Source: Pseudarthrobacter raffinosi
GTDB taxonomy: Bacteria > Actinomycetota > Actinomycetes > Actinomycetales > Micrococcaceae
DNA length: 64,000 nt
Reading direction: 5' to 3'
Assembly: GCF_023913735.1 (NCBI RefSeq)
Contig: NZ_JAMXBH010000022.1
Coordinates: forward strand, 1 to 64,000
In this document: in pieces, positions 1 through 7,542 of the stretch
How positions within the stretch are numbered: position 1 is the stretch's first letter
Layout: every line of letters begins with the position of its first letter
Position numbers and translations under genes: made by a program
Notes under the pieces: model-generated
Databases searched by the model: none
What the model was told of the DNA's origin: nothing
The model's input: only the letters and a program-made list of their open reading frames with translations

Positions 1-2
1 CC

Positions 3-68
3 AACGCCGTGACCCGGCGTAACAGCGGTGCCGACCAGAACCTCTACTACCTGGCCCCACCGGCTTAG
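3..68 (+). CDS. C-terminal end of a protein cut by the window edge
   Basis: An open frame runs in from the left edge and ends at TAG (66-68). It encodes about 21 residues finishing with ...QNLYYLAPPA. The fragment is too short to assign a family. It is called coding only because the frame is open and continues upstream of the window, so confidence is modest. Confidence 0.45.
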   Translation, partial: NAVTRRNSGADQNLYYLAPPA

Positions 69-100
69 CGTGACTCTCCCGAGCATTGGTCCTCAAGCCC

Positions 101-152
101 CGAGCCCGTCGAGACCCGTCGCTGCACCGGTGGTCGAGCCCGTCGAGACCCG
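101..152. repeat. Two direct copies of an 18-bp REP-like unit
   Basis: The unit cgagcccgtcgagacccg occurs at 101-118 and again at 135-152, in the short gap between the truncated gene and the aldo/keto reductase. Its reverse complement contains TCGACGGGCTCG. That matches the core of a third copy at 62171-62195 (TCGACAGGCTCAA). Short dispersed intergenic palindromic elements of this kind occur in many actinobacteria; the family assignment is inference. Confidence 0.6.
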
Positions 153-166
153 AGGGTGGGCTTTTC

Positions 167-1012
167 CTAGCCGTTGAACTCCGCCGGGTGCGGACCGGTG
201 CGGCCGTCGCGCTCCAGGCCGTCGATGACAGAGAGTTCGTCGCCCGTCAGGTCGAAGCCGAAGACGTCCAGGTTCTCCCTGATTCGCTGCGGAGTGACGG
301 ACTTGGGGATGATGATCCGGCCCTGCTGCAGGTGCCAGCGAAGAATGGCCTGCGCCGGGCTCACACCATGCCGTGCCGCGATGTCCACAACGGCCGGATC
401 TGCCAGCACGGCACCCTGCGCGAGCGGGCTCCAGGCCTCCGTGGCGATCCCGTGTGCGGCATTAAAGTCTGCAATGTCCCGCTGTTGCAGGGCCGGGTGG
501 AGCTCAATCTGGTTAATGGCCGGGACCGTGCCGCCCAGGTCAATGACCTTCTGCAGGTGCTCGGGGAGGAAGTTGGAGACGCCGATGGCCCGGGCCTTGC
601 CGCTGGCCAGCAGGTGCTCCAGCGCCCGCCAGGACTCGAGGTACAGGTTGGTTGCCGGCGCCGGCCAGTGGATGAGGTAGAGGTCCAGGTAGTCCAGTCC
701 CAGCTTGTCCAGGCTGGCCTCGAACGCGGCCAGCGTGGCGTCGTAGCCGAGGTCGGCCACCCACAGTTTGGACGTAATGAACAGCTCTTCGCGGTCGATG
801 CCGGACTCGGCGATGGCACGTCCGGTACCCGCCTCATTGCCGTAGATGGCGGCGGTGTCGATGCTCCGGTAGCCGGCTGCAAGCGCGTGGCTGACCGCGG
901 CAGTGGTGTCGTCGTCGGACACCTGGAAGACGCCGAACCCCAGCTGCGGCATCCGCACGCCGTTGTTGAGGGTGATCTCGGGGATGGACGTGGTGATGGG
1001 GGTGGAAGTCAT
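167..1012 (-). CDS. Aldo/keto reductase
   Basis: A 281-residue protein of typical aldo/keto reductase length (TIM barrel, NADPH-dependent carbonyl reduction in the cytosol). The catalytic tetrad is visible: Asp52 and Tyr57 in IDTAAIYGNE, Lys82 in ITSKLW, and His115 in LYLIHWP. Cofactor-side motifs GVSNF (about 144-148) and NQIELHP (about 167-173) are present. It most resembles the 2,5-diketo-D-gluconate reductase-like branch, but the substrate cannot be read from sequence. It lies 40 bp downstream of the MFS gene on the same strand, so the two are probably co-transcribed and under the divergent MarR regulator. Confidence 0.93.
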   Translation of the reverse strand: MTSTPITTSIPEITLNNGVRMPQLGFGVFQVSDDDTTAAVSHALAAGYRSIDTAAIYGNEAGTGRAIAESGIDREELFITSKLWVADLGYDATLAAFEASLDKLGLDYLDLYLIHWPAPATNLYLESWRALEHLLASGKARAIGVSNFLPEHLQKVIDLGGTVPAINQIELHPALQQRDIADFNAAHGIATEAWSPLAQGAVLADPAVVDIAARHGVSPAQAILRWHLQQGRIIIPKSVTPQRIRENLDVFGFDLTGDELSVIDGLERDGRTGPHPAEFNG

Positions 1013-1052
1013 GGGTTCTCCTGTTGCGGGTTGAGGATTGACGTTTGAAGGA

Positions 1053-2273
1053 TTAGTGCAGGACTGCCACAGGTTCGGCGGCCACGCGTCCGCCGGGAGC
1101 GGCGTCTGCGGGTGCCTGCCGGACGGCCCGCTTGGCTCCGGCGGCGGCGATGATCATCACCACGAGCCCCAGCAGGGTGATGCCGGCGCCGGCCCAGATG
1201 GGCGAGGTGTAGCCGAGTCCGGCGGTGATGGTCACTCCGCCGAGCCAGGCGCCGAGGGCGTTGCCCACGTTGAAGGCACCAATATTGGCGCCGGACGCGA
1301 GGGTGGGGGCGCTGGAGGCGTACTTCATCACGCGCATCTGCAGTCCCGGCACGGTGGCGAATCCGAAGCCGCCCATCAGGACGATGGAGGCAACGGTGAG
1401 CACCTGGTTGCCGGCGGTCAGGGCAAAACCGACGAGCACCACCACCAGCACGGAGAGCACCACCACGAGCGTGCGGTCCACATTGCGGTCCGCGGCCTTG
1501 CCGCCGATGGTGTTGCCGATAAAGAGGCCTACGCCGAAGACGATCAGCAGCCACGGAACGGTGGAGGCTGCGAAGCCGGAGACCGCGGTGAGCGTGAAGG
1601 CGATGTAGGTGAAGGCGCCGAACATCCCGCCGTAGCCGAGGATGGTGACCAGGATGGAGAGCCACACCTGGCCGGAGCGGAAGGCGCGTAGTTCGCTGCG
1701 CAGGGTTCCGGGCGTGGTGTCGCCATGGCCGGTCTTCGGAACGAGCGCCAGGATTCCCGCCAGGGCGATGACCCCGATGACGGTGATGGCCCAGAACGTC
1801 GAGCGCCAGCCTGCGGCCTGTCCCAGCATCGTGCCGAACGGCACGCCCAGGACGTTGGCTGCGGTGAGCCCGGTGAACATGATGGCGATGGCGCCGGCCT
1901 TTTTGGTGGGGGCAACCATGTCCGCGGCCACCACGGCTCCGATCCCGAAGAAGGCACCGTGCGCCAGGGCGGCGATGATCCGGCCGACCATCATCATCCC
2001 GTAATCGGGAGCGATGGCGGAGAGCAGGTTGCCGGCGATGAACAGGACCAGCAGGACAGCGAGGACGGGCTTGCGTTCGAAGCGGGTCACCGCCGCGGTC
2101 AGCACCAAGGCGCCGACCACGACGGCGAGGGCGTATCCGGAGATCAGCCAGCCTGCCGCGGCCTCGCTGACCTGGAAGTCGGCGGCAACCTCGGGCAGCA
2201 GGCCCATGATCACGAACTCGGTGAGTCCGATGCCGAACCCGCCGAGGGCGAGGGCTATCAGGCCAATGGGCAT
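1053..2273 (-). CDS. MFS transporter, DHA1-type drug exporter
   Basis: A 406-residue integral membrane protein with about 12 hydrophobic segments. It starts MPIGLIALALGGFGIGLTEF and has the cytoplasmic-loop motif RFERKPVL between helices 2 and 3. Length and pattern fit the AraJ/YdhP-like proton-driven exporters of the major facilitator superfamily. It is first in a two-gene unit with the aldo/keto reductase and divergent from a MarR-type regulator, an arrangement typical of inducible efflux of small toxic or aromatic compounds. The substrate is unknown. Confidence 0.9.
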   Translation of the reverse strand: MPIGLIALALGGFGIGLTEFVIMGLLPEVAADFQVSEAAAGWLISGYALAVVVGALVLTAAVTRFERKPVLAVLLVLFIAGNLLSAIAPDYGMMMVGRIIAALAHGAFFGIGAVVAADMVAPTKKAGAIAIMFTGLTAANVLGVPFGTMLGQAAGWRSTFWAITVIGVIALAGILALVPKTGHGDTTPGTLRSELRAFRSGQVWLSILVTILGYGGMFGAFTYIAFTLTAVSGFAASTVPWLLIVFGVGLFIGNTIGGKAADRNVDRTLVVVLSVLVVVLVGFALTAGNQVLTVASIVLMGGFGFATVPGLQMRVMKYASSAPTLASGANIGAFNVGNALGAWLGGVTITAGLGYTSPIWAGAGITLLGLVVMIIAAAGAKRAVRQAPADAAPGGRVAAEPVAVLH

Positions 2274-2321
2274 GTGGATGCTCCTTTGAAAACTGTACGG
2301 AATGAGATAGGACGCGTAAGC

Positions 2322-2383
2322 TAGTAGTTGCAGACGCGTTATTTATTGTTGCACAAGCAGATACACCGCGCAAGCAACTATTA
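2322..2383. promoter_or_regulatory. Divergent promoter region with a spaced inverted repeat (possible MarR site)
   Basis: The 169-bp gap between the MFS gene and the MarR gene contains TAGTAGTTGC at 2322-2331 and GCAACTATTA at 2374-2383. These are inverted copies with one mismatch, separated by 42 bp. An AT-rich stretch with TTGTTGCACAA lies between them. Divergent MarR regulators usually bind such palindromes, but the wide spacing is unusual and no clear -35/-10 pair stands out. Low certainty. Confidence 0.35.
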
Positions 2384-2442
2384 TCGATTGTGTTCCGCCT
2401 CACGCCGCCAGGCGGCCGGAGCACCCACGAGAGGAAAGACAG

Positions 2443-2892
2443 ATGGGCATCAAGGACGACGCCGTGGAGGTCCGGGCACAGGGTTGGCGCACGCTCGCGG
2501 CGCTGCACGGCCTGATCGAGGGTGAGCTGGAACGCTCCCTGCAGGCCGAATCAAAGCTGTCAGTGGTGGAGTACACCGTGCTGGATGCGCTCAGCCGCCA
2601 GGACGGCTGGCACATGCGCATGCAGCAGCTCGCCCGCGCCACAGCCCTCAGCGCCAGCGCCACCACTCGGCTGGTCAACAGGCTTGAGGACCGCGCCCTG
2701 CTGACCCGGATCCTCTGCGCGGACGATCGCCGCGGCATCTACACCGAGCTCACGCCCAGCGGCATCGCCCTGCTGGAGGAAACGCGCCCGGTCCATGACG
2801 CCACGCTGGAGCGCGCCCTGGCCGAGGCCCAGGAGATTCCCGAGCTGGCCGCGCTGGTGGACGCACTCCCCCGGCTCCACGCGACCGCCTAG
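2443..2892 (+). CDS. MarR-family transcriptional regulator
   Basis: A 149-residue protein with the MarR winged-helix layout. A dimerisation helix spans about residues 8-35. The recognition helix lies around QQLARATALSASATTRLVNRLE, and the wing carries the DDRR signature followed by YTELTPSG. A good ribosome-binding site (GAGAGGAAAG) precedes the ATG. It is divergent from the MFS/aldo-keto reductase unit and is likely its ligand-responsive repressor. This follows from family and arrangement, not from a demonstrated site. Confidence 0.92.
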   Translation: MGIKDDAVEVRAQGWRTLAALHGLIEGELERSLQAESKLSVVEYTVLDALSRQDGWHMRMQQLARATALSASATTRLVNRLEDRALLTRILCADDRRGIYTELTPSGIALLEETRPVHDATLERALAEAQEIPELAALVDALPRLHATA

Positions 2893-2905
2893 TCACCACT
2901 CGAGT

Positions 2906-2954
2906 ACGACGACGGACGCTCACCTTCCAGCAGAAGGTGAGCGTCCGTCGTCGT
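2906..2954. terminator. Perfect 21-bp hairpin after the MarR gene
   Basis: The arms 2906-2926 and 2934-2954 are exact reverse complements over 21 bp with a 7-nt loop (arm core GGTGAGCGTCCGTCG). It begins 14 bp after the MarR stop, between convergent genes. A termination role is likely, but no clean U-tract follows on either strand and the arms are longer than usual for an intrinsic terminator. Confidence 0.7.
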
Positions 2955-2964
2955 GCTTTAAACA

Positions 2965-3030
2965 ACAACGCGGGGTCACTCCCGTGCCCGATCCAACCTC
3001 TGGAAGGGGCAGGGAGTGACCCCGCGTTGT
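2965..3030. terminator. Perfect 19-bp inverted repeat before the sucD end
   Basis: The arms 2965-2983 and 3012-3030 are exact reverse complements (core GAGTGACCCCGCG) around a 28-nt loop. It sits next to the hairpin at 2906-2954, so each convergent transcript (MarR and sucCD) has its own structure. Terminator function is inferred from position. Confidence 0.65.
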
Positions 3031-3051
3031 AGTGCTGTAGTGCTGTAGTGC
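3028..3051. repeat. Three 8-bp tandem repeats abutting the sucD stop codon
   Basis: The unit tgtagtgc is repeated exactly three times (3028-3035, 3036-3043, 3044-3051). It ends on the base adjoining the sucD stop (3052-3054), and its first copy overlaps the hairpin arm. Similar tandem duplications sit at other stop codons in this window. Confidence 0.85.
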
Positions 3052-3954
3052 CTAGAGCGTTGCGAAAACTTCGCGCAGCAGCTTGGCGGTCTCGGACGGC
3101 GTCTTGCCGACCTTCACGCCTGCAGCCTCGAGGGCTTCCTTCTTGGCCTGGGCGGTACCGGCGGAACCGGAGACGATGGCGCCTGCGTGGCCCATGGTCT
3201 TGCCTTCGGGAGCGGTGAAGCCGGCCACGTAGCCAACAACCGGCTTGGTGACGTGTGCCTTGATGTAGTCGGCGGCACGCTCCTCGGCGTCGCCGCCGAT
3301 TTCGCCGATCATGACGATCGCCTTGGTCTCCGGGTCGGCTTCGAACGCTTCGAGGGCGTCGATGTGTGTGGTGCCGATGACCGGATCGCCGCCGATGCCG
3401 ATGGCGGTGGAGAAGCCCAGGTCGCGCAGCTCGTACATCATCTGGTAGGTCAGGGTTCCGGACTTGGAAACCAGGCCGATGGGGCCCTTGCCCGTGATGT
3501 TGGCCGGCGTGATGCCAACCAGCGCTTCGCCCGGCGTGATGATGCCGGGGCAGTTCGGGCCGATGATGCGGGTGACCTGCTTGCCGTCGGCGTCAACCGT
3601 GGACTGGGCCAGTGCCCAGAACTCGGCGGAATCCTGGACCGGCACGCCTTCGGTGATGACTACGACCAGGCCGATGCCTGCCTCGATGGCCTCAACCACG
3701 GCGTTCTTGGTGAATGCCGGCGGCACGAAAACGATGGAGACGTCGGCGCCGGTTTCAGCCATGGCTTCCTTGACGGTGCCAAAAACGGTGATTTCGGTGT
3801 CGCCGTGCAGGACCGTGGTGCCGGCCTTACGGGCGTTGACGCCACCAACAATGTTGGTGCCGGCCTTCAGCATCAGGGCGGTGTGCTTGGTGCCTTCGCC
3901 GCCGGTGATGCCCTGGACGATGACCTTGGAGTCCTTGTTCAGATAGATAGACAT
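3052..3954 (-). CDS. sucD: Succinyl-CoA synthetase alpha subunit
   Basis: A 300-residue protein of full family length. With SucC it interconverts succinyl-CoA and succinate with nucleotide phosphorylation in the TCA cycle. The N-terminal CoA-binding Rossmann region has VQGITGGEGTKHT (about 13-25). The ligase region carries the active-site phosphohistidine in GHAGAI (His256). GPNCPGI and SKSGTLTY are also conserved. It follows sucC by only 11 bp, so the two form one transcript with balanced subunit production. Confidence 0.98.
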   Translation of the reverse strand: MSIYLNKDSKVIVQGITGGEGTKHTALMLKAGTNIVGGVNARKAGTTVLHGDTEITVFGTVKEAMAETGADVSIVFVPPAFTKNAVVEAIEAGIGLVVVITEGVPVQDSAEFWALAQSTVDADGKQVTRIIGPNCPGIITPGEALVGITPANITGKGPIGLVSKSGTLTYQMMYELRDLGFSTAIGIGGDPVIGTTHIDALEAFEADPETKAIVMIGEIGGDAEERAADYIKAHVTKPVVGYVAGFTAPEGKTMGHAGAIVSGSAGTAQAKKEALEAAGVKVGKTPSETAKLLREVFATL

Positions 3955-3965
3955 GGTGCGTCCCT

Positions 3966-5135
3966 TTACTTAGCTGCGTTGGCGAGCTCGGCGGCCTTGT
4001 CGGCGCCCTCGTCCATGGTGGCGGCCAGGGTAACCAGCGGGTGGTTGGCCTCGGCCAGGATGCGGCGGCCTTCTTCAACGTTGTTGCCGTCGAGGCGGAC
4101 TACCAGCGGCTTGTTCGCGGAGTGGCCCAGCTCGGCCAGCGCGCCAACGATGCCCTTGGCGACGGCGTCACACGCGGTGATGCCACCGAAGACGTTCACG
4201 AATACGGACTTGACCTGCGGGTCGCCCAGGATGACGTCGAGGCCGGCAGCCATGACCTCGGCGGAAGCTCCACCGCCGATGTCCAGGAAGTTGGCGGGCT
4301 TGACGTTGCCGTGGTTTTCACCGGCGTAGGCGACAACGTCCAGGGTGGACATGACCAGGCCCGCACCGTTGCCGATGATGCCAACGGAGCCGTCCAGCTT
4401 GACGTAGTTCAGGTCCTGCGCCTTGGCCTTGGCCTCGAGCGGATCTGCAGCGTCCTTGTCTTCGAGGAGGGCGTGCTTGGCGTGGCGGAAGCCGGCGTTC
4501 TCGTCGAGGGAGACCTTGCCGTCCAGTGCCACGATGTCGCCGGCGCCGGTCTTGACCAGCGGGTTAACCTCAACGAGGGTGGCGTCTTCCTTCTTGAAAA
4601 CGTCCCAGAGCTTGAGGATCACGGCGGCGACCTTGCCGCGCAGTTCCTCATCGAAGCCTGCAGCTGCGACGATTTCGTCGGCCTTGGCCTGGTCGATGCC
4701 CACAGCGGGGTCGATGGCGATCTTGGCGAGCGCCTCAGGGCGTTCGACGGCGAGCTGTTCGATTTCCATGCCACCTTCTACCGAGCACATGGCCAGGTAG
4801 TTGCGGTTGGCCCGGTCCAGCAGGACGGAGAAGTAGTACTCCTCGGCAATGTCGGCACCCTGGGCAATCATCACCTTGTTGACGGTGTGGCCCTTGATGT
4901 CCATGCCCAGGATGTTGGTGGAGTGCTCAAACGCCTCATCGGCGGTCTTGGCAACCTTGACGCCGCCAGCCTTACCGCGGCCACCAGCCTTAACCTGGGC
5001 CTTAACGACAGTTACGCCGCCGATTTTCTCGGCAGCTGCCTTTGCTTCTTCTGGGGTGTACGCCACGATGCCGGCAAGCACGGGTACACCGTGCGCCTCG
5101 AACATATCGCGCGCCTGGTATTCAAACAGGTCCAC
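3966..5135 (-). CDS. sucC: Succinyl-CoA synthetase beta subunit
   Basis: A 389-residue protein of typical length. The N-terminal ATP-grasp fold carries KAQVKAGGRGKAGGVK (about 45-60). The C-terminal half contains GNGAGLVMSTLD and NVFGGITACDAVAKGI, family hallmarks for nucleotide and succinate-side binding. The start is GTG at 5135 with GAAGGA upstream. It is first in the sucCD operon. The roughly 220-bp upstream gap, shared with the lipoprotein gene end, shows no convincing regulatory motif. Confidence 0.98.
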   Translation of the reverse strand: MDLFEYQARDMFEAHGVPVLAGIVAYTPEEAKAAAEKIGGVTVVKAQVKAGGRGKAGGVKVAKTADEAFEHSTNILGMDIKGHTVNKVMIAQGADIAEEYYFSVLLDRANRNYLAMCSVEGGMEIEQLAVERPEALAKIAIDPAVGIDQAKADEIVAAAGFDEELRGKVAAVILKLWDVFKKEDATLVEVNPLVKTGAGDIVALDGKVSLDENAGFRHAKHALLEDKDAADPLEAKAKAQDLNYVKLDGSVGIIGNGAGLVMSTLDVVAYAGENHGNVKPANFLDIGGGASAEVMAAGLDVILGDPQVKSVFVNVFGGITACDAVAKGIVGALAELGHSANKPLVVRLDGNNVEEGRRILAEANHPLVTLAATMDEGADKAAELANAAK

Positions 5136-5357
5136 GGTTTAGTGTCCTTCTACGTCGAAGTAGTTTCTGTACAGTCGGGCACCGCCGAAGACGATGACCG
5201 GGCTGCGGATTGCCTGCACCTGCGACCAGTCCGGAAACGGGCCCCACAGCGCAATGCTCCATTCGGAACTCTAGCCCTCTCAGAGGACCGGCCCGTTCCA
5301 CACTACCGCTTATGTGAGTAACGACACTATTCTATGGAGCGTAGAAAAACGCCTAGA

Positions 5358-6056
5358 TTACGGGGTTTTTGAGGCCTCCGCGGGTGCCGTGGAGGCTGTT
5401 GCCGCGTCCTTGGAAATAAGTTCGTAGCGGTCCCGGGCCACAAAGAATCCGACGCCGGCCGAGACGTTTCCGCACGCCACACCGCCGTTATGGGCCGAAC
5501 AGCGCAGCCCGTTCCCTTCCAGGTTCTGGCGCTCGGCGAGGACCCGCAGTTCCGTCAGCGGGCCGCTCTTGTTTCCCTTGGGTCCGTAGGCTGCCTCCAT
5601 TTGTGTGACGCCGGAACGGCACTCCCCATACGTTGCCCTGTCCGGGCTGAGCAGCGCCGCTCCGCCCAGATAGCCCAGGCCGGTGCCGGCGCAGTCGTCC
5701 TTGATGTCGCCCGCGGCAGGCTTGGGGTATCCGGCAAGCTCGCAATGCGCCACCGGGACGGTGGCGAGCTTGTTGTTGGCCGCATCACTGAAGCTGTTCG
5801 ACTCATACGGGAGGTTGAGGTGTTCCCCACGGGCCGATGGCAGGGAGCACACAATGTTCCGGTCCTCCGTGATGAAGGACAGGACATCCCCGCTGGCCCT
5901 GAACGCGGCGGGGTCGGCCAGCGCTGCCTGTTCCAGTTGTTCCATGGCCGGCAGCGGCGGCGGAGCCACATAGCCCGGGTCCTCGGTGGTGATGCTGCAG
6001 GCAGTGCCGGTCACTACGAAGAGGGCGGCCAGGATCCCCAATACAGTCCGTCGCAT
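5358..6056 (-). CDS. Putative secreted lipoprotein, unknown function
   Basis: A 232-residue protein beginning MRRTVLGILAALFVVTGTAC. The N-terminus is a signal peptide with a cysteine suited to lipidation, although the lipobox is weak at the -3 position. A start three codons earlier (6065) is also possible. The mature part is Pro-rich at first, then contains several Cys residues (CSLP, HCELAG, DDCAG, YGECRSG, RCSAH, VACGN) suggesting disulfides outside the cell. No known enzymatic motif is recognised. It lies between the sucCD promoter region and a glycosyltransferase on the same strand. Confidence 0.75.
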   Translation of the reverse strand: MRRTVLGILAALFVVTGTACSITTEDPGYVAPPPLPAMEQLEQAALADPAAFRASGDVLSFITEDRNIVCSLPSARGEHLNLPYESNSFSDAANNKLATVPVAHCELAGYPKPAAGDIKDDCAGTGLGYLGGAALLSPDRATYGECRSGVTQMEAAYGPKGNKSGPLTELRVLAERQNLEGNGLRCSAHNGGVACGNVSAGVGFFVARDRYELISKDAATASTAPAEASKTP

Positions 6057-6083
6057 GGCCTCCATTATGCCCCGGCAGCGGTC

Positions 6084-7394
6084 TCAGTCCGTCGGGCGCG
6101 TCCCGGCGGCCTCTACGACGGCGGCAGCAGCTTCGGCGGGATCCTCACGGTCGAACTGCTCCTGCATCGTCCGGGCGCGGGATTTCCAGCCGGGATCCGC
6201 CAGGACCTTTCGAACTGCAGCCGCTATGTCGGCGGGCTTGGGTGACTCCGTCCTGAGGTTAATGCCGACGCCGGAGTGTTCCACCCGGGCGTTGACGTCA
6301 CTTTTGCCCTCGTTGATGCCCGAAACCACCAAGGGAACCCCCTTGGACAGGCTCAGCTGCACACCGCCAAATCCGCCGTTGGTGATGAAGACATCCGTGA
6401 AGTCAAAGACCTCCGCGAAGTCCACGTAGTCCCGCACCACCACGTTGGGCTGCGGGTAGCGGGCCTTCAGTTGCTCGGTGCCGTGCCCGCCGGTTGCGAC
6501 GATAACCAACGCATCCATGTCCTTGACTGCCTCAAGCGACGGAACGATGAGTTTGTCCTGGTCCAGGTTGTCCACTGTTCCCTGGGTGACAACGAGTGTT
6601 GCGGGATAGGACCGGGGAAAGCCGCCGTCCCCACTGTTCCCACCAGGATCGGCGGGCGCCTGGCCAGGCGACCGGTATGGCAGGAGCGCCCCGACGTAGT
6701 GCACTTTGGCGTTGACCCGGCGCCGCGGGAAATCGAGGGATTCCGTGCCGGTCTGGATAATGGCGTCCGAGCACCGATAGGGTTCGTCCGTCAGCCGGCC
6801 TTGCCGCGGAACAGCCTGGCCGTAGGCGGCATGCTGCCGGCGGTAGCTTTGACTGGCAGGCCGAAGAATGACCTTGTCGGACAGCAGGCCCGCCAGGCCT
6901 TGGACCGCCTTCTCCACGGGATTGCGGGGCGGCCGGAACCCGAAGAAAAGCGGCGGCACCTGCGGGTCGCTTTCCATGTTGGGGATCGCAACAAAATTCA
7001 CCACCGGCTTGCCCATCAAGTGGGAGACGAGCCGGTGAATGAACATGGAACTGTCCGCCACAAGAACGTCGAAGGGATTCTGCTGCGCGACCTCGCGGAT
7101 GTCCTCGAAGAAGTGGCTGACGTTGCTGGCGAAAATCTTCTCGCCGTCGAAGCCGATGGCCCGTGGGCCCTTGAGCTTGGCCCGCTCCGGATAGAGCTCA
7201 TTGAGGTTGTCCGCGCGGTGCTCGATGGCCCTGCGGAAGGGGAAGTGCTGGATTCCCATTCCGCCGAGCCTGTCCGCATAGACGGGACCCGTGTACCAGG
7301 CCACCTCGTGGCCGCGGTCCTTGAGCCGCATCGCCACGCCCGTCATGGGGTTGAAATGGCCGTCAATGGCCTGGCTGGCGAACAGGATCTTCAC
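6084..7394 (-). CDS. UGT/MGT-like glycosyltransferase (GT1 family)
   Basis: A GT-B fold glycosyltransferase of about 436 residues. The N-terminus, ILFASQAIDGHFNPMTGVAM, matches the acceptor-binding opening of UDP-glycosyl and macrolide glycosyltransferases. The C-terminal donor-binding half has VFITNGGFGGVQLSLSKGVP, the counterpart of the family HxGxGT-like loop, with Asn in the usual His position. GTG at 7394 is preferred because conserved homology begins there; an upstream TTG at 7439 would add 15 residues. The acceptor is unknown. Such enzymes glycosylate lipids, antibiotics or small phenolics. Confidence 0.85.
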   Translation of the reverse strand: MKILFASQAIDGHFNPMTGVAMRLKDRGHEVAWYTGPVYADRLGGMGIQHFPFRRAIEHRADNLNELYPERAKLKGPRAIGFDGEKIFASNVSHFFEDIREVAQQNPFDVLVADSSMFIHRLVSHLMGKPVVNFVAIPNMESDPQVPPLFFGFRPPRNPVEKAVQGLAGLLSDKVILRPASQSYRRQHAAYGQAVPRQGRLTDEPYRCSDAIIQTGTESLDFPRRRVNAKVHYVGALLPYRSPGQAPADPGGNSGDGGFPRSYPATLVVTQGTVDNLDQDKLIVPSLEAVKDMDALVIVATGGHGTEQLKARYPQPNVVVRDYVDFAEVFDFTDVFITNGGFGGVQLSLSKGVPLVVSGINEGKSDVNARVEHSGVGINLRTESPKPADIAAAVRKVLADPGWKSRARTMQEQFDREDPAEAAAAVVEAAGTRPTD

Positions 7395-7542
7395 AGTGGT
7401 GCCCCCGAATATGCTGTGCTCAAGTTCTGCTGTGCTCAAATGGCCTGCGCTTCACCGGTTCACCGGCTACCCGCTGTTTCCCGGGTACCGCGCGTTCCTG
7501 AACTGTAAGCCAGCCGGGGTGCCCGGACAAGGGCAAGCGTGG

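Noticed and set aside
86..1048. Long plus-strand frame across the aldo/keto reductase
   Set aside because: The minus strand encodes an enzyme with all four catalytic residues; the plus frame has no family features.
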